In this document: positions 38,472 to 46,310 of the stretch, in pieces
Layout: the number at the start of each line of letters is the position of its first letter
Position numbering within the stretch: position 1 is the first letter of the stretch
Source: Paenibacillus peoriae
GTDB taxonomy: Bacteria; Bacillota; Bacilli; Paenibacillales; Paenibacillaceae
Direction: 5' to 3'
Length of the DNA stretch: 64,000 nt
Assembly (NCBI RefSeq): GCF_022531965.1
Contig: NZ_CP092831.1
Location: 4,906,501-4,970,500 of the forward strand
Translations under genes and position numbers: made by a program
The notes under the pieces: generated by a model
What the model was told of the DNA's origin: nothing
Seen by the model: only the letters and a program-made list of their open reading frames with translations
Database searches by the model: none

Positions 38472-39569
38472 TTTTCCCCGCTCAAAATACCCTTCTATTT
38501 TCCAATCTACACCAACCTGTGTCACGCTCAAATCATGCAATGCCACCGCATCGCTCATCGCAGACACGCCTTCTCCCCCGAGAAATCCCGGGGCTGCACG
38601 TCCTCCAACCAGCTTCGGCGCCATATACAGCACCAGCTTGTCTGCCAGCCCTTGCTGCACGAACGAAGCGTTCACTTCGGCTCCGCCTTCCACGAACACC
38701 GATGACACCTCCGCTGCCCCCAGAATATCCAACATTTGCGGCAGGTTAACCCGATCGCTGTTTTCATCCTGTGTCGGATATACTTTTACACCCAGCTGTT
38801 CCAGCTGGCTTCGCTTGCCTTCATCGTAGGCCCGTCCTGTGAATATCCAGGTCGGAGCCTCCCCATCTGTAATGACACGAGCATCCAATGGAATTCGAAG
38901 CTTACTATCCAGAATGATACGAATCGGATTCCGTCCTTCTGGTAGACGAGTCGTAAGCTGAGGATTATCATGAATCACGGTCTGTACACCGACCAGGATT
39001 CCTACATGCTCGTGACGAAGACGATGCACATCCTCCCGTGCAGCCTCAGATGTGATCCACTTGCTTTCAGAGGTTCGAGTTGCAATTTTACCGTCCAGCG
39101 TTACTGCTGATTTGATCGTAATAAAAGGACGCTTGCTCACGATATATTGATTGAACACTTCATTCATGCGGATGGATTCCTGCTCACATACGCCGACAAT
39201 GACCTCAATGCCTGCATCTTTCAAAATCTGCACCCCTCTGCCGGAAACCAGCGGGTTCGGGTCCAGCGCTGCAATCACCACTCGACGAATGCCAGCCTTC
39301 ACAATCGCTTCCGCGCACGGGCCTGTCCGGCCGTGATGGGAACACGGCTCCAGCGTTACGTAAATCGTCGCTCCCTGAGCGTGTTCACCCGCCATACGCA
39401 ACGCATGAATCTCGGCATGTGGCTCGCCGGGCTTCAGATGAGCGCCGATCCCAACGATACGGCCGTTGTTGACAATGACTGATCCGACGAGCGGATTCGG
39501 TTCTGTTTGCCCTTTAGCACTTCTGGCATTTTCCAGTGCCAGGCGCATATATTTTTCGTGAGTGGTCAT
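38469..39569 (-). CDS. ribD: RibD: pyrimidine deaminase/reductase
   Basis: Bifunctional riboflavin-pathway enzyme (366 aa) that deaminates and then reduces the RibA product. The N-terminal deaminase has PHAEIHALRMAG and PCSHHGRTGPCAEAI with zinc ligands. The reductase part starts near residue 150 (RPFITIKSAVTLDGKIATRTSESKWIT) and includes VFVEGGAEVNASFVQQGLADKL. The start overlaps the ribA stop (ATGA). ribE and ribH are not here, so the cluster makes only the early pyrimidine intermediates locally. Confidence 0.94.
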   Translation of the reverse strand: MTTHEKYMRLALENARSAKGQTEPNPLVGSVIVNNGRIVGIGAHLKPGEPHAEIHALRMAGEHAQGATIYVTLEPCSHHGRTGPCAEAIVKAGIRRVVIAALDPNPLVSGRGVQILKDAGIEVIVGVCEQESIRMNEVFNQYIVSKRPFITIKSAVTLDGKIATRTSESKWITSEAAREDVHRLRHEHVGILVGVQTVIHDNPQLTTRLPEGRNPIRIILDSKLRIPLDARVITDGEAPTWIFTGRAYDEGKRSQLEQLGVKVYPTQDENSDRVNLPQMLDILGAAEVSSVFVEGGAEVNASFVQQGLADKLVLYMAPKLVGGRAAPGFLGGEGVSAMSDAVALHDLSVTQVGVDWKIEGYFERGK

Positions 39570-40330
39570 AGAACCTCCCTGAGATCGGAATCCCGCAAAT
39601 GGCCGGATCGTTCCACTTTTGTATTCAAATACCGTTCATTATATTGCGACACATCGCCCCAGAGCGGCATACGACCCGCCACATTCATACCCGATTTTTT
39701 CAAGGCATCCAGTTTTTTAGGATTATTTGTAATCAGGGTTACCGGCTTTTGTCTCAGGTGACGGAGCACACTAATGGCATCCGCATAGTTGCGTGTATCA
39801 TCTTCAAAACCCAATTGATGATTGGCTTCCACGGTATCCATGCCTTCTTCCTGCAGAATATAAGCCATTGCTTTACTAAACAAACCAATTCCGCGGCCTT
39901 CATGGTTAGCCAGATAGAACAATGCACCCGTTCCATGTTCCACGATCATTTTCATGGACTGGTGGAGTTGAAATCCGCAATCACAACGCTTGCTACCAAA
40001 AATATCTCCAGTATGGCAAATACTATGCATGCGAACTAATGCATTTTCCGACTGCTCGAGATCGCCGTACACCAAAACGCTTGACTGTTGTCCCTCTGCC
40101 AAATCCAGTGTGGACAATCGCTTCACAATCGTCTCAGCGGTGGCATTCAGTAAGTCCTGACGATCTTCCTCATCCCGTACAGGCAACCAGCAGTACCACT
40201 GAAAAACAACCGTTTCCCCTTCCAAATTAACTGGCAGCTTGATCGGTCCAACCAAAATCGTCGAAGATTGTTCTCCACGAACGGTTTGAATTTTATCGTT
40301 AAGTAGCGTAGCTACATCTTTTTGGTTCAT
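39566..40330 (-). CDS. ribA: GTP cyclohydrolase II
   Basis: Opens GTP to diaminohydroxy-ribosylaminopyrimidine phosphate, formate and pyrophosphate. At 254 residues it lacks the RibB half found in Bacillus RibBA. The zinc site is MHSICHTGDIFGSKRCDCGFQL; then LANHEGRGIGLFSKAMAY and GFEDDTRNYADAISVLRHL, and TNNPKKLDALKKSGMNVAGRMPL. AAGGATGG lies nine bases before the ATG. It lies between a flavin monooxygenase and ribD in one operon. No FMN riboswitch is seen upstream. Confidence 0.93.
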   Translation of the reverse strand: MNQKDVATLLNDKIQTVRGEQSSTILVGPIKLPVNLEGETVVFQWYCWLPVRDEEDRQDLLNATAETIVKRLSTLDLAEGQQSSVLVYGDLEQSENALVRMHSICHTGDIFGSKRCDCGFQLHQSMKMIVEHGTGALFYLANHEGRGIGLFSKAMAYILQEEGMDTVEANHQLGFEDDTRNYADAISVLRHLRQKPVTLITNNPKKLDALKKSGMNVAGRMPLWGDVSQYNERYLNTKVERSGHLRDSDLREVL

Positions 40331-40413
40331 CTCTTTGCACCATCCTTTATATAAGCTCTATATAGAAAATGCCTAATTCTTCAAAGGCTAATCGTTATTG
40401 TTAGGGTCATAAA

Positions 40414-41511
40414 TCATTGAACTCTGTGTAAGAAATGTTCATGAAACGTGGATTCCATCGTCAGTTGCCGTTCCTGAAGCTCGGTGACAGCCTGCCGTCG
40501 TCCGTCTTCGAACGCCTTTAGGTCTCCGGCGGTATAGCTCTTCTGTCGTAAACGAAGAAGCTCACTGGCTAGCACATCGGCATCCTTCAAAGCTGCGTTC
40601 AAGCCAAAAGCTCCGGTAGGTGTCATGGTATGCGCCGCATCTCCAATAAGGACCAGTCCGTTCTGCGTCCAGGTGTCACTACGACTGCTGAAAATATCCA
40701 ACGGTACGAAGTCCTTCCATGAACGAATATGATCATGCACACTATGCTTCAAATCTGGAAAAGCCTCTGTAAACCGTTGTATAAATGGTTCAAAGGATTG
40801 CTTAAACAGGGTTAGAAAGCTACCCTCCTCCACATTCCAGCCAATTTGAATATAGCCCTCAGCCTGCGAGAATAAAGCCAATTGTCCTCCGTTGACCCAT
40901 GCCAGACGAGTGACGGGCTCCCACCCAGCAGGTGCCGTAATTTTCGCCCATAGCAGATCATAGCCGTGTCGAATGTTCGTCACAGGCATCTGCGCCAGCT
41001 TGCGCACAGTCGAATAGCGACCATCTGCCCCTACAATCAACGAACTGTGAATCGTGATCTCATGACCGTTCTTATCGCGGGCGGTCAAGCCCGTGTACCC
41101 CTGCTCGCTGTTACCTTCCAACGCAGTCACAGTTGTACCCGCCAGGTAACGGAAGGACTCGTAGGTTGACGCCTGTTTGAGCAAAGCCTCCAAAAATCGA
41201 GGCTGTGGAATATGAACCCCCACATTACCATCAACTGATACTGGCTTGACCGTCTTCACTTGCCGCTGATGCCCCCAATATTCGATCCTTGTGGAGGCGA
41301 GAACATAGTTCTCATGAATTTGTTCGAGCAGCTTATGCCTTTGGATCACTTCCTGACCCTCATCATTCAAGATTTCACCGCGAAAGGCCTTTCCCGCTAT
41401 GCTCTGCCGCTCAATCAATATCGTGGATACACCCTGCGCCGCCAGTAGACAGGACAACAAAGTCCCTGCGGGTCCCCCTCCAACTACGCACACTTCACAT
41501 TCCAGCTTCAT
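40414..41511 (-). CDS. FAD-dependent monooxygenase
   Basis: Flavoprotein hydroxylase of 365 residues. It has the dinucleotide motif VVGGGPAGTLLSCLLAAQG with ERQ at the end of the second strand, the DG motif region IVGADGRYSTVRK, and GD motif LIGDAAHTMTPTGAFGLNAALKDA. This is the UbiH/PHBH group acting on aromatic compounds with NAD(P)H and oxygen. The ATG at 41511 follows GGGGGAAG; the codon at 41532 is before that site. It is the first gene of the operon with ribA and ribD, divergent from an HxlR gene. The substrate is unknown: either flavin supply for this enzyme or a pyrimidine-derived product is possible. Confidence 0.85.
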   Translation of the reverse strand: MKLECEVCVVGGGPAGTLLSCLLAAQGVSTILIERQSIAGKAFRGEILNDEGQEVIQRHKLLEQIHENYVLASTRIEYWGHQRQVKTVKPVSVDGNVGVHIPQPRFLEALLKQASTYESFRYLAGTTVTALEGNSEQGYTGLTARDKNGHEITIHSSLIVGADGRYSTVRKLAQMPVTNIRHGYDLLWAKITAPAGWEPVTRLAWVNGGQLALFSQAEGYIQIGWNVEEGSFLTLFKQSFEPFIQRFTEAFPDLKHSVHDHIRSWKDFVPLDIFSSRSDTWTQNGLVLIGDAAHTMTPTGAFGLNAALKDADVLASELLRLRQKSYTAGDLKAFEDGRRQAVTELQERQLTMESTFHEHFLHRVQ

Positions 41512-41658
41512 CCGACTTCCCCCTACACCCAAACCATAACCTCAACGATTAGTTCGTACCTGTTCATTTAATTACATCATTAATAATATCAAAAATAACA
41601 TCAAATTAAGTTTAAATTTTAAGTATTCATATCTTAAGCTCCGTCTCAAAGCTAACAA

Positions 41659-41739
41659 GTTACTTTATGTAACAAAGTATATTTATATCATATCATTTCG
41701 TCAAGTAATAAATTTATGTAAAGTAAAATCATTTACTTT
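41659..41739. promoter_or_regulatory. Two inverted repeats in the monooxygenase-HxlR intergenic region
   Basis: GTTAC-tttat-GTAAC (41659-41673) and AAAGTAAA-atca-TTTACTTT (41720-41739) are perfect. Both contain GTAA/TTAC elements like HxlR-family operators. They are probably sites for the divergent HxlR protein. Confidence 0.5.
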
Positions 41740-41777
41740 TAACAGTGAATCGTTAATAATAAGCATGAGGTGATCAC

Positions 41778-42113
41778 ATGAACATTCCGCAGATGTGTCC
41801 ACGGTTTGAAAAGGCTATGGAACTACTGAGTAAGCGTTGGACGGTATTGATCGTATTTCAACTAACGAATGGTCCGCAACGTTTCGTCGCTATTGAGAAT
41901 TCAATTCCTAATTTAAGTGGAAAGGTCCTTTCGGACCGTTTGAAAGAGCTGGAGGAAGAAGGAATCATACAACGTATGGTTTATCCTGAGAAGCCCGTAC
42001 GGATTGAATACTCTCTTACGGATAAAGGACGCGATTTAGCTCCTTTGTTTGACCATATCGGTACTTGGGCTACACGCTGGATTGAGGTTCTACCATTACT
42101 TGAACAGCAATGA
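41778..42113 (+). CDS. HxlR-family regulator (1)
   Basis: Winged-helix regulator of 111 residues. It reads MNIPQMCPRFEKAMELLSKRWTVLIVFQL, with the conserved N-terminal cysteine at residue 7. The recognition part is RFVAIENSIPNLSGKVLSDRLKELEEEGIIQRMVYPEKPVRIEYSLTDKG. Family members sense aldehydes, quinones or disulfide stress through that cysteine. GAGGTG precedes the ATG. It is divergent from the monooxygenase-ribA-ribD operon. Confidence 0.9.
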   Translation: MNIPQMCPRFEKAMELLSKRWTVLIVFQLTNGPQRFVAIENSIPNLSGKVLSDRLKELEEEGIIQRMVYPEKPVRIEYSLTDKGRDLAPLFDHIGTWATRWIEVLPLLEQQ

Positions 42114-42189
42114 TCTTATTGAAGCAGCTTCACGGCTACCGCTATTGTTCCTAGACTAATATGATAAAAACACAGACTGCTAACATGTC

Positions 42190-42245
42190 AAAGAACGCCT
42201 TTGCTCTAAGTACAATTGTACTCATAGTGCAAGGCGTTCTATTTT
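42190..42245. terminator. Bidirectional terminator between two HxlR genes
   Basis: AGAACGCCTTTGC (42192-42204) pairs with GCAAGGCGTTCT (42229-42240). The loop contains GTACAATTGTAC. Plus-strand T-tract: ATTTTT. Confidence 0.85.
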
Positions 42246-42260
42246 TCATATTAAGGAACT

Positions 42261-42653
42261 TTAAACGTTTCCCTCACCGCTGCGCTGCATCTCCTCACGA
42301 ATGGATTGCACCCGTTTTTTCCCCCAGTCATACATCATCTCCACAATGGGTAAAATCGTCATCCCCAGCTCGGTCATCGAATACTCCACCTTTGGAGGTA
42401 CCTCGGGATACACTTCCCGGTGCACAATACCGTCCTCCATCAACTCCCGCAGCTGATTGGTCAGCACTTTATGCGACAGCTTTGGAAACAGCCTTTGCAG
42501 GTCACTGAAACGGTGCGCTCCTTCTACGCCCAAATGCCATAAAATAACAACCTTCCACTTTCCGCTTAACACTGACAGGGTCAGTTCCTTTTCGCAGTTA
42601 TAGTCCCCGTTGACGATCTTCTCCCGTATTTCTTCTCTTAGTGTATCAGACAT
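42261..42653 (-). CDS. HxlR-family regulator (2)
   Basis: 130-residue winged-helix protein. It reads [26 protein letters not shown], with the sensing cysteine at about residue 20, and [49 protein letters not shown]. It resembles YodB and related redox sensors. It is divergent from the DJ-1/PfpI gene, with GTAACC direct repeats between them, so it probably controls both. Confidence 0.9.
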   Translation of the reverse strand: MSDTLREEIREKIVNGDYNCEKELTLSVLSGKWKVVILWHLGVEGAHRFSDLQRLFPKLSHKVLTNQLRELMEDGIVHREVYPEVPPKVEYSMTELGMTILPIVEMMYDWGKKRVQSIREEMQRSGEGNV

Positions 42654-42698
42654 ATATAATTAACTCCTTCTAAATCATCATGGTCTTGCCCTCTAATA

Positions 42699-42765
42699 GT
42701 AACCTTTAGGTAACCTCCGTACTTGAAAGTGCATTCTTCACAGCCTGACGAAACCATCCTACAAT
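42699..42765 (+). promoter_or_regulatory. GTAACC direct repeats and promoter of the DJ-1/PfpI gene
   Basis: GTAACC at 42699-42704 and 42710-42715 (11-bp step), then TTCACA (42737-42742), 17 bp, TACAAT (42760-42765). The repeat also lies close to the divergent HxlR start and may serve both. Confidence 0.6.
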
Positions 42766-42801
42766 AGTAGATAATGTTACACATTCAAGGAGGAATAAAG
42801 T

Positions 42802-43320
42802 ATGAGTAAAAAAGCTCTTTTTATTATACCCCCAGAGCGCTTTAATGAGGATGAATTGTTTAAACCGAAGGAAGCGCTGGAGCAAGCAGGCGTTACCGTG
42901 ACCCTAGCTAGTACAAAAACAGGCGAAATCACGGGTGACTACAACGGTAAAGCGACAGCTGATCTTGTTTTTACAAACGCTGTGCTGGCTGATTATGATG
43001 TGGTGTCTGTGATCGGTGGCTCAGGAACGAATGATCATCTGTGGAATAACGCGGATCTCCAAGCTTTGCTGAAACAAACCCATGAGCAAAAAACTTTATT
43101 GGCTGGCATCTGCGCAGGCTCTGTAGCCGTGGCTCAAACCGGACTACTCTCTGGTAGAACGGCTACATGCTATCCAGTGGATGTACAAAAGGATCAGCTT
43201 CAAGTGCATCAAGCCGAATATCTCGCTCAGCATGTCGTTGCGCATAGTGACATTATTACAGCCGATGGCCCAGATGGTGCACAGGAATTCGGCGCAGCCC
43301 TCGTTCAAGCTCTGCAATAA
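42802..43320 (+). CDS. DJ-1/PfpI superfamily protein
   Basis: 172-residue class I glutamine amidotransferase-like protein. The nucleophile elbow AGICAGSVAVAQTG places the cysteine at residue 104. The N-terminus (KKALFIIPPERFNEDELFKP) and VVSVIGGSGTNDHLW fit the group that includes glyoxalase III-like and stress chaperone proteins. CAAGGAGG lies upstream of the ATG. It is controlled by the divergent HxlR. A role in aldehyde or methylglyoxal detoxification is inferred. Confidence 0.85.
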   Translation: MSKKALFIIPPERFNEDELFKPKEALEQAGVTVTLASTKTGEITGDYNGKATADLVFTNAVLADYDVVSVIGGSGTNDHLWNNADLQALLKQTHEQKTLLAGICAGSVAVAQTGLLSGRTATCYPVDVQKDQLQVHQAEYLAQHVVAHSDIITADGPDGAQEFGAALVQALQ

Positions 43321-43365
43321 GCACATTCTCGAAGTTCCAGATGGCACTTTAAACAGCACTTCAAC

Positions 43366-43413
43366 AAGCCGCATCACGTCCTTTCTATTGTATGGGACCT
43401 GATGTGGCTTCTT
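43366..43413 (+). terminator. Terminator after the DJ-1/PfpI gene
   Basis: AAGCCGCATCACGTCC pairs imperfectly with GGGACCTGATGTGGCTT, followed by CTTTG. Confidence 0.55.
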
Positions 43414-43497
43414 TGTGTCATTTTCATGCTAAAGTGATTAATTTAATTGTATGGTCCTGGATTTTCGTGTTAGCTTTAAACAATCGACGTTTAGCAT

Positions 43498-43523
43498 AGG
43501 AGGCTTATATGCCGTGTTTATGA
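43498..43523 (+). other. Four-residue leader peptide overlapping the DUF1275 start
   Basis: AGGAGG (43498-43503) is placed five bases before ATG CCG TGT TTA TGA (43509-43523, MPCL). Its TGA overlaps the ATG at 43520 of the next frame. It is either translational coupling or a chance overlap. Confidence 0.4.
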
Positions 43524-44215
43524 AAGGCAAAATACATTTACATCAGGTAACGTCCGAATCGTTGCGACTGGGCGCCTTACTATCATTAGTAGGGGGCTTT
43601 TTGGACACATATACCTTTGTTGGAAGAGGCGGTGTTTTCGCCAACGCACAGACAGGCAATATCGTGCTGCTGGCTGTCAAAGTCATTCAGGGGCACTGGA
43701 TTCAGGCGTTATCCTATATCCCGCCCCTGATCGCCTTTTCACTGGGGGTTTTTGTTGCTGAAGGGATTAAACGAAAATCAACCCACCGTTTAACTCCGGA
43801 CTGGACCCGCGCAATTCTTTTACTGGAAATTGCGATTTTTTTCATCGTGGGATTGATTCCGCAAGGAGTTCCCAATACGGTAGTGGTGGTGATCGTCTCG
43901 TTCGTCGCTTCCGTGCAAATGACTTCCTTCCGCAAGCTCATTGATGTGCCGTACACCTCCACGGTCAGCACCGGTAACCTCCGATCAGCTATCGAGGCTG
44001 TGTATGTCGCCGTAACGACCAAGGACACGAACGCTGCCATTCGAGCGATGCGTTATGGTGTCATCCTGGCAGCCTTCTTGGTAGGAGCCTTGCTGGGGGG
44101 ATTTCTAACTTTGACAATTGGGGATAAAGCCGTTTGGGGCGCTGTTGTTGCACTTATTTTTTCTTTTATTTTATTTACGGAAAAGGAAAAGTGGAAGCTT
44201 CCCCTACGCCACTAA
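43514..44215 (+). CDS. DUF1275 (YoaK-like) membrane protein
   Basis: Integral membrane protein of 233 residues with about six helices. Family marks are SLVGGFLDTYTFVGRGGVFANAQTGNIVLLAV and VASVQMTSFRKLIDVPYTSTVSTGNLRSAIEA. Function is unknown across the family. The start is uncertain: GTG at 43514 is ten bases from AGGAGG, while ATG at 43520 overlaps the stop of a four-residue reading frame. It converges with the AlaX gene. Confidence 0.82.
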   Translation: MFMKGKIHLHQVTSESLRLGALLSLVGGFLDTYTFVGRGGVFANAQTGNIVLLAVKVIQGHWIQALSYIPPLIAFSLGVFVAEGIKRKSTHRLTPDWTRAILLLEIAIFFIVGLIPQGVPNTVVVVIVSFVASVQMTSFRKLIDVPYTSTVSTGNLRSAIEAVYVAVTTKDTNAAIRAMRYGVILAAFLVGALLGGFLTLTIGDKAVWGAVVALIFSFILFTEKEKWKLPLRH

Positions 44216-44227
44216 TCCTCCATTACA

Positions 44228-45403
44228 TCAGCCCTGAACGAACTGGCGCTGGGCCGTTTCAAAGAAATTCAAAAGGTCTTCACGGGACGGGAATGCAGCC
44301 TGAGCTGATTGGTTGCTACCGCCCCCCTTACCGTGAAATGCCCCCAGATTCTCTTTCAAAAATGCTCCGCAGCTAACAGACTGGGTGCCGTTATGTGCCA
44401 GAAGGATTTTGTTTTCTGCTGTTGTGGCAAATAGAACAAGCAAATCATGCTCAGCTGTCAGCTTGGTAGCCAATTGCTGCATGTCCTGCAGGGATTTTTG
44501 TTCGAATACATGAGCAAGAACATGCCCCTGCACAGCAGATAGCAACTCTTTCGCCTGGTACGAAGCATTTTCCTCTTGTAGGAGCTCCACTTGCGCCTTA
44601 AGCTGCTTATGCTCCTGCTCCCACTTTTCGAATCGGGTCAAAATATCTTTTCGCCCGGTATTGAACTTCGTAGATAACACGTCCAATATCTGAACATTAT
44701 CGTTAAAATCCTGGAGTGCGCGAACGCCACATTTGAAATGGATTCTTGCCATCCCCTTCTGCTTCTCCCATTTTAAGCATTTAATGATCCCGATTTCCCC
44801 GGTCTGAGCTACATGTGTGCCACCGCAAGCATTATATTCAATGCCCTCGATCTCGACAATCCGAATATTTTCTGTCACTTTGGGCGTTTTCACAAGCGGA
44901 ATGTCCTTCAATTGCTCACGGGTTACAAAATAACTTTTTATGCTGCGATTACTATAGATTTGCTGATTTACTTCCTGCTCGATTGCCGATAGCTGCGCAG
45001 GCGTTATATCCGAACAGTTCACATCAATCGTGTCATATTCTTGTCCCAGATGAAAGCTTTCCGTACGGGCACCCAACAACTCTAGACAAACCGCTGACAG
45101 CAAGTGCTGCCCGCTATGCTGCTGCATATGATCAAATCTGCGTTCCCAATCCAATCGGCAGGCTACTTTCCGATCCTCCGGCAAACGCTCTACCTGATGA
45201 CAAATGTCCCCATCTTCGAGGACAACATCTAATACCCGAACGCCCTGAATGGTTCCTGTATCACAAGGCTGGCCTCCGCCATGCGGATAGAAGGCCGTTT
45301 CCTCCAGCATAACCAAATATTTTCCGTCTCTTTCCATGCTTCGTGTAATATGAGTGTCCCACTCCGTAAGATGCGGAGCAGTGTAGTATAATTTTGTCGT
45401 CAT
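44228..45403 (-). CDS. Alanyl-tRNA editing protein (AlaX type with DHHA1 domain)
   Basis: 391-residue free-standing editing protein that hydrolyses Ser or Gly from mischarged alanyl-tRNA. Zinc motifs are HSGQH (residues 96-100) and CGGTH (193-197). EETAFYPHGGGQPCDTG is the alanyl-tRNA synthetase second-domain signature. The C-terminal third, after a coiled coil near 255-295 (RFEKWEQEHKQLKAQVELLQ), is a DHHA1 domain ending in FHGKGGGSNQSAQAAF. The ATG at 45403 follows GAGGA. It is AlaX-L-like in length and stands alone. Confidence 0.9.
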   Translation of the reverse strand: MTTKLYYTAPHLTEWDTHITRSMERDGKYLVMLEETAFYPHGGGQPCDTGTIQGVRVLDVVLEDGDICHQVERLPEDRKVACRLDWERRFDHMQQHSGQHLLSAVCLELLGARTESFHLGQEYDTIDVNCSDITPAQLSAIEQEVNQQIYSNRSIKSYFVTREQLKDIPLVKTPKVTENIRIVEIEGIEYNACGGTHVAQTGEIGIIKCLKWEKQKGMARIHFKCGVRALQDFNDNVQILDVLSTKFNTGRKDILTRFEKWEQEHKQLKAQVELLQEENASYQAKELLSAVQGHVLAHVFEQKSLQDMQQLATKLTAEHDLLVLFATTAENKILLAHNGTQSVSCGAFLKENLGAFHGKGGGSNQSAQAAFPSREDLLNFFETAQRQFVQG

Positions 45404-45557
45404 TCCAGATTCCTCACTTTTGGGTTCTTTGTCTCGTGCGATATTCACTTATTATCAAGCAATTCATTGTAAATATCAATGCAGGGAAAAGCTTGAACCA
45501 TGGCACGAACAACCTCCATTTGGTGAGAAATGTGCATGACGATTAACAAAGTTTAGC

Positions 45558-45599
45558 TTGAAATTCATTTTTGAATAGATTAAGATTAGTCGGCTAACT
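45558..45599 (+). promoter_or_regulatory. marR promoter with operator
   Basis: TTGAAA (45558-45563), 17 bp, TAAGAT (45581-45586). The palindrome TTAG-TCGG-CTAA (45586-45597) begins on the last base of the -10, where binding would block initiation. The same palindrome recurs before the efflux genes. Confidence 0.7.
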
Positions 45600-45642
45600 A
45601 ATTTATTGATTGGAACATACTGTAAGAAGAAAGGAGAACCTT

Positions 45643-46176
45643 ATGGATTTTGATTTACGGGACTTGCCCACTCGTGAGGCGCTACAAGAATTTTCTATGC
45701 GTATCCCCGAGATTGATGTAAGAGCAACAGAAGCTATGCTATTTTTTATGCGGGTATCTTCCAGCGTCTTTAAAGTCAGCTTTGAGGGCTTTGAGAAGTT
45801 CGGTATATCTCATGGGAAATTTTCAATATTAATTCTTCTGTACCGCAACATCCATACAGGATTGCTGGCTACAGAGCTTGCGGAGAAAGTAGGGGTTAGC
45901 AAGCCTACTGTTACCGGTCTGCTTGACCGCCTGGAACGCGATGGGCTTATTATTCGATCTGTTCATCCTTCCGACCGCCGTATGAGCATTGTTAAACTGA
46001 CCGAACAAGGAACAGAAATGATGGAAAGACTGCTGCCTATACATTTTACAAGCACTTCCACACTGATGAGCCACCTGTCCACCGATGAAAAGGAATTGCT
46101 CCTGACGTTACTGCAAAAAATAGAAAGTGGCATCCCTCAAGCAAAAGAGATATATAAAGCAGCAAAACCAGAATAA
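45643..46176 (+). CDS. MarR-family regulator
   Basis: Winged-helix repressor of 177 residues. It has GISHGKFSILILLYRN, LLATELAEKVGVSKPTVTGLLDRLERDGLIIRSVHPSDRRMSIVKLTEQG, with the DxR wing (SDRR). AAAGGAG lies before the ATG at 45643; the codon at 45610 is upstream of that site. Matching palindromes in front of this gene and of the efflux pair downstream suggest it represses both itself and them. Confidence 0.92.
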   Translation: MDFDLRDLPTREALQEFSMRIPEIDVRATEAMLFFMRVSSSVFKVSFEGFEKFGISHGKFSILILLYRNIHTGLLATELAEKVGVSKPTVTGLLDRLERDGLIIRSVHPSDRRMSIVKLTEQGTEMMERLLPIHFTSTSTLMSHLSTDEKELLLTLLQKIESGIPQAKEIYKAAKPE

Positions 46177-46194
46177 GTTTTAATTTTGCGTTTT

Positions 46195-46210
46195 AGTTAG
46201 CCGACTAACT
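46195..46210 (+). promoter_or_regulatory. Second MarR operator before the efflux genes
   Basis: AGTTAG-CCGA-CTAACT, a perfect palindrome. Its core TTAGCCGACTAA is the reverse complement of the core before marR. It lies about 100 bp upstream of the HlyD-family start. Confidence 0.65.
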
Positions 46211-46310
46211 TTTAAATTATTAAATAAAAGAATAAATAAAATGTACATATCAGGATATTTATTCGAGTCTATGTTTAACCCATTTTATGAATCTAAGGAG
46301 CGTATTACCC

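Noticed and set aside
38469..41511. Toxoflavin biosynthesis cluster
   Set aside because: RibA/RibD-like genes fit, but the methyltransferase and the other tox genes are absent; kept only as an analogy.
41512..41777. FMN riboswitch before the monooxygenase-ribA-ribD operon
   Set aside because: None of the conserved RFN element sequences are present; the region is AT rich with inverted repeats only.
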